Notes: generated from the letters alone by a model not told the origin. A stretch of DNA of 64,000 nucleotides from Ciborinia camelliae (GCA_025890175.1 JANPYM010000006.1:1528000-1591999); one strand, 5' to 3'. Positions 35,007 to 47,379 are shown, counted from the first letter of the stretch. Made by a program: numbers and translations.

Positions 35007-38000
35007 CTACCCCCTCGTAGCCTCCAACGCAGCCGTCAAAGGTACAACCCTCAAACTCCTCGCTCTCTTCAGATCACTCCCCCCATGTCCATCTTTCTTC
35101 TGCACAATAGTTGGCGCTCTCCCCTCAACCCACTTCCTAAAAACACTCTTCAAATCCTTTGGAATACCCTCTATAACCACCGTGCTAACCGGTACAAACG
35201 GACGATCTTCCATCCCGGCTGACAAAATGCCATATTCTTGTACGAACTGCAGTGCGTTATGGAAAGCTCCGTATTGGGATTGAGCTTTGGCGCCAATGAC
35301 GATGTAGATTTCGAAGAAGGCGTCGAGGATGTAGATTGCGGATGGAGAGAGGTCAGCTTGGGAGAAGGGTGTTATTTCGATGATCTGGATGGATGTTAGT
35401 AGGCAGTAAAGTAAGGGAGGTGGGTGGAATATGGGTGGACATACTTGTTCTTTGCCAGTCGTGGTAGCACAGAACAATCGTGCGGAATATTTGTTGTAGG
35501 CCGGTTTGAGTTTCCAGTGATCTGCTGATTGTGGGATTCTCTTACAATTATCGAATACTCTCAGAAATGACGAAGGCTCATCACCATCCTCAACTTCTTC
35601 GATATCACCAGTCATTGAGATTTCCATTCCGAGGAGTCTAGCGCAGCCATGCTCTTCGGCAGTACTACCTCGACCCTTCCATAGATATGTCTTGCCGGAA
35701 GGCGAGGAGATGAGATATGGGAACCCGGAACATAGGACTGAAGGTGAGTAGTCAACCTCGTCAAATACCAACATTCCATATTGTTGTCTTGCGCAAAGAA
35801 CATGAGGTGCGAGGGAATCATATTTGTTAGCGGATCCTCTCCTGACAATAATGATACCGCCTAGAGCTTGATAGAACTCTGGAGTTTCTTTGCCTTGTCT
35901 CAATTTTACGAAATTGCCGCCAAAAGCTTTGGCCTCTCTCTGGGCAAAGATCTCAGCACCGCTGACAATACGTTCGGAAACTTCATCTCCAATCCACCAG
36001 TATACTTCGGTAACTTTTCTACCAGTTGCGTTGGTAAATGTATGTGGGCATATGTACATCTCACGTTCAAAAAGAACACGCTCTTGGTGGGTGGGAACAG
36101 CTTGCTTCTTCCCGTCTCCAAATAAATAATACAAGCTGGACTGCATTGTTCGTATAGTTGAGATTGTATCTTGTCTAGCCATTAAAATGGTTGCTGTATC
36201 TACCGAGTAAGTTGGTGTTAGCTTTGGTTCGTCTCCAAAGAAATCAGCGAGAAGTTGCGAGGCTTCGGATGCTTGGGGTACTGGAGAGTAGGCCATGCTG
36301 GGTGAGCGAAGACCAGGACTCATTACTGATGACGTTGATCCTTTAGCCGGGGGGATTGGAAGAGCGCGCGCAGACGATGACTCTACTGTAGATTTCGGCG
36401 CCATTCGTAGTCCTAGGTCAATAGACTTGTTTCGCTTCAATGGACTAATAGGCGGTAAACCTACACCTGCTAAAGCTATCTTCTCATCTTCATAGGACTT
36501 GTTTCGTTTCATTGGACTAGTAAGTCGTAAACCTGCGCCCACTAAAGCTGCCTTTTCATCTTCGTGGGTGGGTAATTTTATTGGGGATGGTATGCGAGCA
36601 GATTGTTCTGGAGTAGATCGGCCCCATAATGCCGCAGTGTGCTTGACTGATCTTGATGGACTGAGTGGTGGTGGTTGATCAGAACGAGGTGAAAATTGCG
36701 GTGGAGTTTTTATCGAATTTGCTTTCCTTGGGGATAACGGAGCAGGGCGGAGCTTCGCAGTTTCTGGCGATACAGGATCAATCCATGGACGATCTTCATA
36801 GATATTGGTTGGGGACGGAGATTTGGCAGGCGCTGGAGGCTCTTGCTTTGGTGGATCTGGCGAAATCGTGGCGTCGAGCTTGTTGTGATGTGCCTTTACC
36901 GTATTCTCGGGGAAATTAGCAATTTTGACGGGAGAAAGTGGTTTAGGGGCTTCCAACGATGGTATATCCTTAGTCTTTGGTGCTTCTTGTAGGAAAAGAG
37001 ATCGTCTCCTCATATCTAGCTTCCGAGGTGATGAAGGCTGGGAAACTGGGGTGCTTTCTTGCGGCTGTTCTGTATTTAGGGCTGAAATTGTCTGTCTAAT
37101 GGGGCTTGTGGCGGGTGATGAAGGTCGTTCAGAGGGAGCGAAAGATTTGATAGGGGATGAAACTTGGGGCTTTTCTTCAGTTTTTGGTCCTGATGCAGGT
37201 TGAGTTGGTGCGGCTGTAGATGGTGCTTTTCTTTTCGGTCCACGAGCACGTCCCTTGGTCATATGTGTAAGTTGTGGTCCATTTTCGTTTGATTCGGGAT
37301 TGGTTGTCGAAGTGCTCATACTAATCGTACGCTGCGACAACGAGGGGCTTGAAGACCTCGAGGTTTCACTAGCAAGTGACGGTGGGCCCCTGGCTAGTAG
37401 ATCTGCGAGAGCAGGGTTAAAACGACCAGCAAGCTTACCTCCAATTGCATTCTTTTCTTGCATGCGTGCTGGGGCATTGCCTTCTTTGACTAAATTTGGA
37501 GTAGGGCTTGCTGAAGCAATACACTGTGGTGAACTTGACTCTAAAGAATATGGAAGTATATTAGAGATGGAACCATTCCTTCCCAGGGTGTTTCTTCTTC
37601 GCAATGCTTCAGGTACCACATTTTCCTGACTTCCACCACTGGAAGATCTTGTGATTCCATTTCCTTCAGCTTGCACCTTCTTGAAATCCTCCTTCTTTTT
37701 CAATATGGCATCTTTGAATTCGTCCTTACGTTCAGTCTTGATGGGGCCACCAGTAAGGTTAAGACCTGCCTTGCCACGTGTAATATTGTCCTTCAGTAAG
37801 TCTGGAGCCATATAGCTTTGGGTCTTCGTCCTCCGAAGTTGACCAAAAACATTCTTGAATTCTGGTTCTTCTTTGGGCTTCTCATCAGTGGATTTCTCAT
37901 CAGCAGATGCCTGACGTGATTTCAAAACAGAGCGGAAATCATTCTTCGGGGGAGTTACGGGCTTAACTTTCGCTAGACCGGCAGGTGAGTTCAAATTGGC

Positions 38001-39890
38001 TTTAGATGTTGCGGATGAAGTGGGTGTAAAGTTTGTGTTGAGTTTGGGTGTGGCATTAGAAATAAGAGTAGAGGCGGAGGGTATCGATGCCCTTTCAACC
38101 TTTGTGTTCTCAGCGGCACTCTTACTGTCCTGGTTGATCATGCTCTCAATGTTTCGCTGTGGCGCAATACCAGGAGCAAATGCTGCTGGGAAGTTTCGAA
38201 TACTTGAGGGCTTTGTCAATGCACCAGGTGGAGGAGACCTCATTAGACCGCCAATATTTACTTCATGTTTTACAGCTTGACTTCTACCCAAGTCAACGCT
38301 ACCCTTTTGTTTTGCTCTACTAATTTCTGACATCCACGAGGGTTGTTGAGGTGGCGGCGTAGCTTTAGGCTTTGGTGATTCAGGTTTGTTAAGCGCGCTC
38401 TCGAGCCAACTCGATTTGGTAGGGCTCCATCGTCTTGAGTCCATGGTTTTAGTAGGGCTGATAGGTAAACTATCATCTACTGGCGGCGATTGGTTCCCGT
38501 TGTCTGCCTCTTTAGCCTCGGATGGTGTGTAAGACCTAGTTGTTGCCAGAGATGGCCTCAGAAAGGTGGAACCGTCGTTCATTGTAGAATTGGTCATATT
38601 GCTTCTCATGGAGCTCGCTGTGCCTGGGCGATTGAGCTCACCATGACTTGAGGTAGGTCTTGACGTAGGTCTTGACGTAGGCCTTGAAGGAGAAGTAGAT
38701 GGATTATCTGCACTGGAATCGAAGGACGTATTCTTTCGATCTAATGCAGGTGATTGAACAGACCAGCGCTTATTCATACTCTCCGATCTTTTCATCATAG
38801 CACTTTGTACAAACCCACCCATTCCTTTGGTTGGAGAACCAGGTCGGTCTAGTCTATCAGGCGAAATGCGACCCTGCGAAGGCGACATTGCTAGACTTCG
38901 ACTCTCTGATAGATTATCAGCAGCAGGTGGATCTAGCCTCTGAGCGTCAGTCATTGGAATTGGAGACCCCATGCCAGCACCTGGGTTACTTTGATAGGAC
39001 ATTCTAGAGCTACTTCCAAAGGAGATGCTATTTCTTGCTGGCGATCTTGTCGGTGATCTTGAAGGTGTTGAAGAAGAATCTTTGATATCTTCCATTGCCT
39101 TGTCAGGTATAGAATTATTGCGAGCCATTCCTGGCATCTGAATTGACCCGTGTATTGCTCTCTCTTCGTCTTCCACCTGATTCTTTCTGTAAGCTGGTGA
39201 ATTTACGCCTCGATCTGCAGTTTGCCTAAACCAGGCTGGATCTTTTGATGCCAGCGATTGTGTAATTTGTTCTCGAGAAGGCGTACTGTCATCGGCAGGG
39301 TTGGTATTGTCAGGTGGCGGTGTAGTTGTTCTGGCCACCCCCTCTGTAGCTACCATGGATAAAGGTCGACTTCGAGGTTTATCGGAAGGTTCCGGTCTGC
39401 GAGCCCATGATAAAGGTGAATTTCGCGAGGGCATAGCACTCGATGGCGAATCTCTAATCTGTGAGGTTCGCTTGAAATCCGGCATCGAGTTCATCGCCAT
39501 CTCATCCACCTCGTTGTCAACAACACTCCCGCGCCGAGATTCTGAAGATTGATCGTCTGAATTTGAGATAATGCCTGATATAGGTCTGGTAGGTGTATTC
39601 ATAGGAGAAGACTTCGTAGGTGAGATCGATAATGCCCTTTCTGAAAGTAAACATTAGCAAAAAGTCCATATATGACATATCATATTGTAGCATGGCGGCG
39701 GGCGGAACAATGTCTCTCAAAAGAAAATTCAATTACCAGCCCTGCGAGCTTGTCTCTCTTTTCTGCCTTGCAATATCTCTTCCTCTAACTTTCTGGTGCG
39801 GTCTTCATCTTCTTGGTCCCGTTTATTGCCCAATTCCTTGATACGCTGCAAGAAATCATTCACGTCGGGCTCTCCTTCGGTATTCGACAT
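35007..39890 (-). CDS. DUF4045 protein with gelsolin-like C-terminus
   Basis: A fungal DUF4045 protein. Most of it is disordered and Ser/Pro-rich; the C-terminus (about residues 1230-1560) has gelsolin/ADF-H-like repeats, so an actin-related role is the natural inference. Three exons (minus strand): 39890-39737, 39640-35445 and 35384-35007, with introns of 96 and 60 nt; 1575 residues. Exon 1 encodes a short coiled-coil-like start (MSNTEGEPDVNDFLQRIKEL, then a charged helix), recognised by the in-frame splice to ERALSISPTKSSP. The gelsolin part includes VLFEREMYICPHTFTNATG, EVYWWIGDEVSERIVSGAEI, AFGGNFVKLRQGKETPEFYQ and SGKTYLWKGRGST. The 60-nt intron has no stop and is a multiple of three, so an unspliced reading stays open. 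It has clear signals (GTATGT and CTAAC...CAG). A 72-nt in-frame duplication lies at 36423-36566. Confidence 0.88.
36423..36566 (-). repeat. 72-nt in-frame tandem duplication in the DUF4045 gene
   Basis: Two adjacent 72-nt units encode HEDEKAALVGAGLRLTSPMK plus RNKS, and YEDEKIALAGVGLPPISPLK plus RNKS. Each 24-residue unit ends in a basic SPxKRNKS patch, a possible phosphosite or NLS. Confidence 0.9.
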
Positions 39891-40705
39891 GTTTATCTGA
39901 GGCGGCCGTACGACAAGACGGGAGAAGAATTTTAAATGGTGTATTTCAATACAGGACAATCCAAGTTACAACTCGGCGGGGTAGACGCGTTTGCACGAGG
40001 GGTCGAGGTTGTTGAGTACCTCAAAGTATTGTTCTGGTAAGGAAGGTTAAGCTGCCATTCGCTTCATGGTTTCATAAAGTTCATAAGTTCAGCTGCAAGC
40101 TTTCATTTGAGTACGAGGTATGGGTAAGGTTATGGATAGGTTATGGATGGTTATTGCCATTTCTACAACTGTACATTCATAAAACGTGGCACCTATTGTA
40201 CCGCAACATACTTGCGTGTTTCAACCAAGGTGTAGGTTACTGTATTGTTGTACCCGTGGATTTCTCGATACATTTCGATCACTTCCAGGTTTTATTAAGG
40301 TTAAAGTATCTAATCTATTCCTACAATTGATCAACATCCATCCAATCCCCCTTGACTCTTGTGCGGCTGTCAACCACCACGCGCTTAACCTTATGTACTC
40401 CGTACAAAGCATGTCCCCCAGCTGTATATCGTAGGTAAGACAAGAAGACCCTTGGCTGGCCTGATAATCAATTTTTATTTTCGTATTAATTATTCTAAGT
40501 TGTACCTACGGTGGTTACCTTAGGTAAGGTGCGGCACAAAAATAATGAGATCAAAATAATAAATAATAAACAAACAAAGCCCTTCGTAACTATGTCACTA
40601 AAAAGGGGTTTGAAAGGGATGTTCCCAGTATTAGTTAGCTTGGACTTTCTTCATAGGTACAAGGTCAAGTACCGGTAAACCTCCAACATGGTAAACTTCC
40701 AACTC
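39891..40705. other. Intergenic region between ARL2 stop and DUF4045 start
   Basis: Both neighbours are on the minus strand. The 815 bp should hold the DUF4045 promoter and the ARL2 3' UTR. A degenerate ACCT(T)AGGT site sits near 40517. No gene is seen. Confidence 0.5.
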
Positions 40706-41559
40706 TCAATATAGAAATAATCGTTCCTTGGAGTCTTTAACCACCCAGGCTAATCCTTCGTTCAAATTATCGCCTGTTATCGCGCTGCAATTAATGATGT
40801 GCCATTTGTGCGACCGAATTGCATCTAGCTTCAACATCTACTTCCGGTTAGTATGCCCACTTCTCTTGACGATACACTTCACTTCACTTCACAACAGCAT
40901 TTTTGGGGGGCAGGCTTCACTCACTTCTTGTATTTCCGTCTCCTTCATGCAACCATTAACATCCGTCTTGTTCGCAAAAACCAGAAGACTCGCGCCGGAA
41001 AGTCTCTAAAGGGGTATTAGTGATTGGCATTGCAAAAATAAATGCTCAGCCATAAACAAACCTCTTCCTGCAGTAAAGCATGCAACTCTTCCTTACAATC
41101 GTCAATACGTAAACGGTCGGTAGCATCAACCACCCATATCAAGGCATCGGTCTTCTCGAAATAGTTTCTCCAGTATGATCGGAGAGTCTTTTGTCCACCG
41201 ACATCCCCTACGATTGAAAGATTCAGTAAAGTTCACTAGAACCACAAGAGATGTAAAGGTATATTACAAATGTTTAGCTTGTAACTTTGAAAGGTCAGCA
41301 TGCTGTAAGGTCTTCACTGGAGCCATAATATGTACCCATCATGTTCAATAGTCTTGATAATGAAACCCAATGTTGGGCTCACAGTATTGACATCTTCCCC
41401 CATGATTCTTTTGACTATTGTAGTCTTGCCAGCGTTATCCAGTCCGCTATTCAAAAAAAGAGATCAGTACGGTAAATCTATGAGGGGAATCGCCTCATAC
41501 AGCATCAAAATTCTCATCTCCTTATCCTTGAGTCTTGCTTTACGCAATATCGACAACAT
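40706..41559 (-). CDS. ARL2: ADP-ribosylation factor-like GTPase ARL2
   Basis: Small GTPase of the ARF family, ARL2 type (CIN4 in yeast, alp41 in fission yeast), acting with tubulin cofactors in beta-tubulin folding and microtubule biogenesis. Six exons (minus strand): 41559-41501, 41446-41336, 41284-41268 (17 nt), 41207-41062, 41005-40925 and 40837-40706. The frame closes at 181 residues, the family size. Motifs: G1 GLDNAGKT (21-28), Thr in VSPTLGF (switch I), G3 WDVGGQ (63-68), NKTD (123-126) and CSA near residue 155. The segment [21 protein letters not shown] is typical of ARL2. Position 2 is Leu, not Gly, so N-myristoylation is not predicted. The 17-nt exon 3 encodes YKLNI plus split codons and is needed to reach the WDVGGQ motif. 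The gene has no long open frame, so scans by reading-frame length miss it. Confidence 0.93.
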
Positions 41560-42657
41560 CTTGATCAAAATATTTCTGTTTTTCGTTGAAATTACTTTTC
41601 TTGAATGTTCATCGCAGGCGAAGAGATGAAGCTTTTCACTCAAATCTGAAATGTCGAAGAAGGAACAAACTGTCGATCACGTGATCCCACTCGAATTTTG
41701 GAAGTCTCAAAATTATGGCATATGGCAGGTCCAATATGGATGATATCACATCACCTCCAGATGGGCAATATGTTGAGGTTGTTTGGAAAGATAGATTATC
41801 TACCTATCTAAACTCCCTAGGTATCTAATGAACAAGCTCTCCAATCATGTGTGTGCAACAACCTTGGAAGACATCAATACCGGTAGCTGGAGGTCCCGTC
41901 GATGCAGCAACTTGTAACTTCCCAATTCAAACCATACTTTCCCTCACACAAGATTCGTCATCAAGAGATTGATGATAGAATAACCATATGATACTACACA
42001 TAAGTATATACTAGGTAAGGTAGGTAATTAAAGTGGTGACTTCTAAATTCCAAATTACTTCTCATTCTGAAATTCTAATAAACTTCAAAAAATCTCACTT
42101 TCTGTTCCCGCCATCACGCTTCACTTCACCTCACTTCACTTCATACACTCCTCCGCAACAATCGTCCAGCATCTGCAACATATTCCCGCACCTTTGAACT
42201 CGTCTCAATCAGACAATTGAATAATCCCCCAGCCACCCGACAATAATTTCGCTTACCTTGTTGTCGCTTGCTTTTGAAGATACACAGTTGGTTTCCTTTC
42301 TTCTTTTTTCCTCAACCACGTTTCCTCGTACACAATTTCTCAGAATTTCTCAGAAATTGTGTATTTTTACAACATTCCCATCAACCAAAATCTTACAATA
42401 TCAAGCGAAAACTTTACACATACACACATACATACACACCTACTTTGTTTTTCTCAGATAGAGAATTCCCATTACTTGGTTCCCTTTTTCTCTTACACGT
42501 CACCTACCCATCCATCTCCGAATAAACAACACTTTAACACTTCTACATATTTCTGCAAAGTGACTTTTCGCTTTTTACACGTACAATCGATTGTACTCCT
42601 CGTTACAATTCACCCCTTCCAAATCACTGTCATATTTGTCATATTTTGCTCGCAAAA
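41560..42657. promoter_or_regulatory. Divergent intergenic region between ARL2 and the GNAT gene
   Basis: About 1.1 kb separates two divergent starts and should contain both promoters and leaders. There are several CT- and CA-rich stretches (about 42110-42140 and 42410-42445) ahead of the GNAT gene start, and CCTAGGTA near 41816. No gene is seen. Confidence 0.5.
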
Positions 42658-45600
42658 ATGGCAAACATTTCTAAGTTAATAACTACAACAGTTCGCGACC
42701 CAGATAAAGAGAACGCTCGCCTCGAACTCCTCAGAGCCAATGCGTACAAAAAGTTTCTGGCATTCGAGAAAGAGATGATTGAGCTTACCGGGAATGCAAC
42801 TGGTCTTGGATCTTCCAAGTGGGCAGTTGGAGAACAGAAGAATTACAAGATCATTCCAGGCGGTCCTAAAAATCTCGACCTCGATAACAATTCTTTGTGC
42901 AGGTATACACCTTCACCATCATCAAAGATGGGAGTTTCACCAAATGGTGATGACTTGGAATCCAAGCTTGGAAAACTTGGTGGCTTACAGAATTCTCGAT
43001 GTAAGTCTACCTTCCTATATCACATCTTTCCCTTGCTGATTGTAGTAGTTTCTCCCAAGGTTTATGGCAATGCTACCAATCGACTTAACTCTCAGAGCAG
43101 TTCGGGACAGAGTGCTCTCAAAGCAAATGCCACTGTCTTCACACCAAGTAAGGCGAAGACTAGATCCTCTTCCTTGAGTGGATCGGCCCAGTCATTTACT
43201 CCTAAATCTGCCGAGGCATCATCTTCCAGTGGTGGTGGAGTTTCCTTGGTCTCAGTAAGCCTTCTTGTTCCGCTTCTTATTTTCGTTACTGACTATATCT
43301 TCAAGTCTCCCACCACAGTTGTCAAAGATATCACCGCCAAGAGGCCAAACCACCAGAAGGTATTTGAGCAGATTCTTCTTGCAGACTATCAAAAGCGAAT
43401 GAACAAATTCCAAACTGTCACCCCAACTGAAGTCAACTGCGCTGAAGAAGCTGTCGTGGTCCCAGTCTCGGTAAGCTTCTTCGTTTGATCATTGATTTGA
43501 TTTACATCGCTAACTATTGGCTCTCAAGCCTCCTACTGTTGCCGTCGAAACTGTCACCCCTAAGAAGCAAACCCCCGAGAAGTTATTTGAACAGATATTC
43601 CTTGCGGAATATCAAAAGCGAATGAACAAGGTTCAACTAGCTACTCCCACTGAAGCAAACACTGCTGGCAATGAAAACGTCTCCATCGCAAGCCAAGAGC
43701 CCTCAGACGTTTTCAAGTCCAGCTCCGTTAACAAGTCCATTGACGTACCAGTTGTCGTCAAGAGCGGTGGAGCTTATATCAGCGATACCAGCTCATCACA
43801 TGGATCTTCCCAAGCAGTCTCGGCTGCTCCTTCTATCATGAAGGAAAACGAATTCATGGAAATGCTGGTAAAGGCACAAGTAGAGAAAGATGCGAAGCGA
43901 GCATCTATCTCAGCTTCTTCCACCGCAGCTCTATCCATTGCAGCCTCTTCTATTGCAGTTCCTCCTGTTGCGGCTCCTTCTATTTCAGGCTCTCCCATTC
44001 CGGCTTATGTTCCAATTTCACCTTTGCCCGTATCCCGAGATGTTAGTGGCGCAGGTATCGGAGCACACTTATCACTTGCTCCTACCCAGCCAGTTATCGC
44101 TGGTCCTTCCATGATGAAGGAAAATGAGTTTATGGTCATGTTGATCAAGGAACAACAAGAGAAAGCTTTGAAGAGAGAGTCCATCATTGCATCCGCACTA
44201 ACAATTAAAAAGGAAGATATTAAAGGTATGCATCACTTCAAAAATTGAGGACTTCATCAAAATCATTCGAATTTTCAAAGCTGATCAATTTTCCAATAGT
44301 GAATATTCCAGGAGCGAAATCCGATTTTCCTCTCCCACAAACTCAAAACTCTGCAAACGACGAAGTTATCTCCAAAATCAACAATATTGTTGAGAATAAG
44401 TCGGGTAAGTCAGATCGGCACACTGCCTTTAAGTTCCTTCAACAGTTACTAATAGCTTTCTGCAGAACTCCCCATTACGGAGAAATCGACCTTTGCGACC
44501 CAAACAAAAATCCCAAACATCACAGCAATGTCGAACAAGCCTCTCATTCCGGCGCCAATCAACAAGGTAAGCAAGTATATACCTACCTATCCATGGGTCA
44601 TTTGTTATTCAACTATTTACATAATTGTTTACCCTTCGATCCTGTATCTCATTTTCAATTCACTTTGTTTTCAACCCCACGCTTGACGCGTCTTTCGAAA
44701 ATGAGGAGTTTGCTGACATTTAATCTCACAGTGGACCACAGCTAATTTGACCCAAGGAAAGTCTTTATGCAAGTCAGATGAAGACTTTCAAACTTTTCTT
44801 GCGAATAAGACAGCTGCGGCTTTGGATGCGGCACGAGCAAAACAACAAAATGTTACCAAGCCTCTATCACCAAAACCAACCCCAACAAAGCCAACACAAG
44901 CCGAAACCGATGCAGACAAGCGCAAATTAGGTGCTGGTCAAGCCGATTTCAACGTCCTTCTTAGTCGTCGCTTCGCAAATACCCCAACCTCTCCACACAC
45001 AAAACTACCCATCAACAACGCCAATACTCCAGGTCTTACGCGAAAGAGTGGTGAAGATGTCTTTGCCATTCCAGAAGCTGTCGTGAAAGGTGGTCAAGCC
45101 ATTCTTGCGGAGTTGCAGGCAGCAAGCAAGGACTTGGTCACAAATTTCCCGGTCATCAAGAAGGAGAATGTCATCGATACAAATCACTTTGACGAGAAGG
45201 ACATCAGTGCATGGAGCACAGTCAATACCAATCTTGCAGATACTGCTGGTAACTTGGCTGCTTTTAAGGGCGAGTCATCCCAGGACAAGACATCTCATGT
45301 TGCTGTTCACAGATTTACACCAAATGAGAACGCCATCAACACTAACAGCCCACAAGTCAACAATCCGTTCAACGATAAGCTCTTCGACAAGAAGCAAGCT
45401 GGCAGCTTAGTTTCTTCGCCTCCATTCTGGTCAGTCAATAGCCTCCCTGATATTGACATTGGCGATAAGATGGACAATAATGTCGTCGATCCAAACTTCA
45501 AGGAAGGTGTTCGTGTAACTGCAACACAGGATGCCAATCTAATCTTGCGCGATTGGGATGGTAGCTGGTGTCCACCACCAATTTGGGAGGAACGAGGAGC

Positions 45601-46716
45601 TTTTGATGCTGCTTACATTCCCAATTATATTCAAGAGTGGTCTAGTTTGGTCAGCCCTGAACGCCCAGTCACAACTATTGTCGACACATCCGCTGAAGGT
45701 TTCATATCTGGCCAAGATCTTGTTAATAATGTCATCCTATCCAAGGCACCCAAACATGAGCCAACAATTCCTGGTAAGTCAACTTCCCTTAAATATTCCA
45801 CGCATTTTTCCATAAGCTAACCTACTTGCCAGATACCTTGAATTCTTCCAATGAAAAGAAGAGACTCAATCAGACTGCTGGCCAGGAGGCAGCAGCTTTC
45901 CTCAAGAAAGTTGAGAAGGCTCAAAAGGCACGAGAACACTATGTCATGACAAGCAATGCTTATCAGCAAGAGCTTTTGGCAAGAGAACCCGAGCCAAATC
46001 CATACGCTCCTAAGATCGAGATTTATCTGCGACCCGCCACCGAAGCTGATGCGAAGCAAATATTGCAGATCTACAACCATTACATCACCGAATCCTACAT
46101 TCCAGAGGATCAAGAGCCCCTCACAGAGAGTGACATCCAGTTCCTCATCGAGGTCACTAAGAAAGAGAAGCTGCCTTTCGTCGTTGCTGTCAAAGGTCGT
46201 GTTCCAGCACAATCCGCGAATCCAAAGGTCAAGACCAAGGTACCACAGTACGAGAACATCATTAGCTTTGGATACACAGAGATGCGTGGTTGTGGAATCG
46301 CTGGAAAAGCTTTTGGTCGATCCAGATACACACACAATCTACACCTCTTCGTTCATCACGACTACACTCGCAAGGGTGTTGGTAGCTGTGTTCTAGATCG
46401 ACTCCTTCAAGTTTCAAGCCGTGCTTGGGCTGGTCATGATGGGTATGACTGGCTTAACCCTGATAACGATCCTGCCTATGGCCTTGGTTGTGGTGCTCGC
46501 TGTCATCAAATGTTGATCGAGGTTCCTGTTCTTACAAAGAACGATCCAAATTATGAATGGATGAAGAATTTCTTGCGGAAGTTCTGGTTCATGGAGGAGT
46601 TTCGACTCAAATCTGTCGGCCGAACCAATGTAGCAAAGCGTGAAGGAGAATGGCTCGACGTTGTACACTTCCAAAAGCAACTTGAACATGAAGCCGAGTT
46701 CACACCTTTCGTCTAA
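42658..46716 (+). CDS. Large low-complexity protein with C-terminal GNAT acetyltransferase domain
   Basis: GNAT-family N-acetyltransferase domain at about residues 948-1130 of a 1180-residue protein: IEIYLRPATEADAKQILQIY, LPFVVAVKGRVP and acetyl-CoA loop-like LFVHHDYTRKGVGSCVLDRL. The substrate is not predictable. Eight exons: 42658-43000, 43049-43254, 43306-43470, 43529-44225, 44300-44404, 44466-44566, 44732-45773 and 45833-46716, with GTAAGT- or GTATG-type donors; frame closes. The start is the ATG at 42658 (MANISKLITTTVRDPDKENA). Intron 1 (48 nt) has no stop and is in frame. The N-terminal 900 residues are Ser/Lys/Pro-rich with repeated amphipathic motifs. Exons 3 and 4 begin with a related block (FEQILLADYQKRMNK and FEQIFLAEYQKRMNK). 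Later come KENEFMEMLVKAQVEK and KENEFMVMLIKEQQEK, then DFQTFLANKTAAALDA. It lies divergent from ARL2. The GNAT call is sound; overall function is unknown to me. Confidence 0.85.
43360..43687 (+). repeat. Tandem exon duplication in the GNAT gene
   Basis: Exon 3 and the first part of exon 4 both begin with S/P-PT-V and carry F-E-Q-I-[LF]-L-A-[DE]-Y-Q-K-R-M-N-K, then TPTE[VA]N. Both are preceded by phase-0 introns with GTAAGC donors and TCAAG acceptors. This is best explained by duplication of an exon with its flanking intron. Confidence 0.75.
43829..44185 (+). repeat. Pair of 81-nt helix-coding repeats in the GNAT gene
   Basis: Two 81-nt copies (43829-43909 and 44105-44185) encode PSIMKENEFMEMLVKAQVEK and PSMMKENEFMVMLIKEQQEK, each followed by a basic tail ending in SI. 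An Ala/Pro/Ser-rich linker separates them. Confidence 0.85.
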
Positions 46717-47379
46717 CTTTTTTTTGATCACGCACATACTCGATCAAAAGAAAATATTGTCGATTTCAAATACCAGCTTGCTTTTCTTTCCTTTTCTCTT
46801 TCCTTTTACTTCTCAATATGTCACCACTGCAGCTACCACTGCTCTCGAGGAGGTTCATGGTTGATATCATATTGGTTTCTAGTTGCTAATGGTTTTACTT
46901 TGAAAGGCGATAATCTAGAGAAATGCTCTGGATTGAATGTGAATAATTTGGAGTTAGGCAGAATGAAGGAAGGAAGGAAACATTGAATGGTGGAATACAA
47001 AATTTGCGATGGTTTCTCGTATCGTTCGGTACCTCAGGACCTACCTACTCAAAGACCTTCAGTTTGTGAATCAAACCTTACGAAGCTCTTAAATGTACTT
47101 TGGATTGCGATATAAATAGGAAAAAAAGAAGAAAAAAACATTAAAATGAAACATCTCCTTGTTGCCGAATTGTGAATTCTCTCCCAACTTAGTGAGTGAT
47201 GAAGGCTGAAGCACACCAGTAGTTGCATAAATTATGGAAACTTTATGTGACCGAAAGTTATGCAGATCGCCGAGGGCTGCCAATCTCATCAACAAAAAAG
47301 ATTCTGCCAAAGCGGTAAGCTCACACTCTTAACTTTTTTTCTCCATTCATCAAAAATCTCAAGACAGCATCAACCAAAC
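46717..47379. other. Intergenic region between the GNAT gene and DRS1
   Basis: 663 bp with the GNAT gene 3' UTR and the DRS1 promoter and leader. The open frame at 47260 runs into DRS1 but lacks need as coding sequence; it is probably leader, perhaps with a 5' UTR intron. No gene is seen. Confidence 0.5.
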
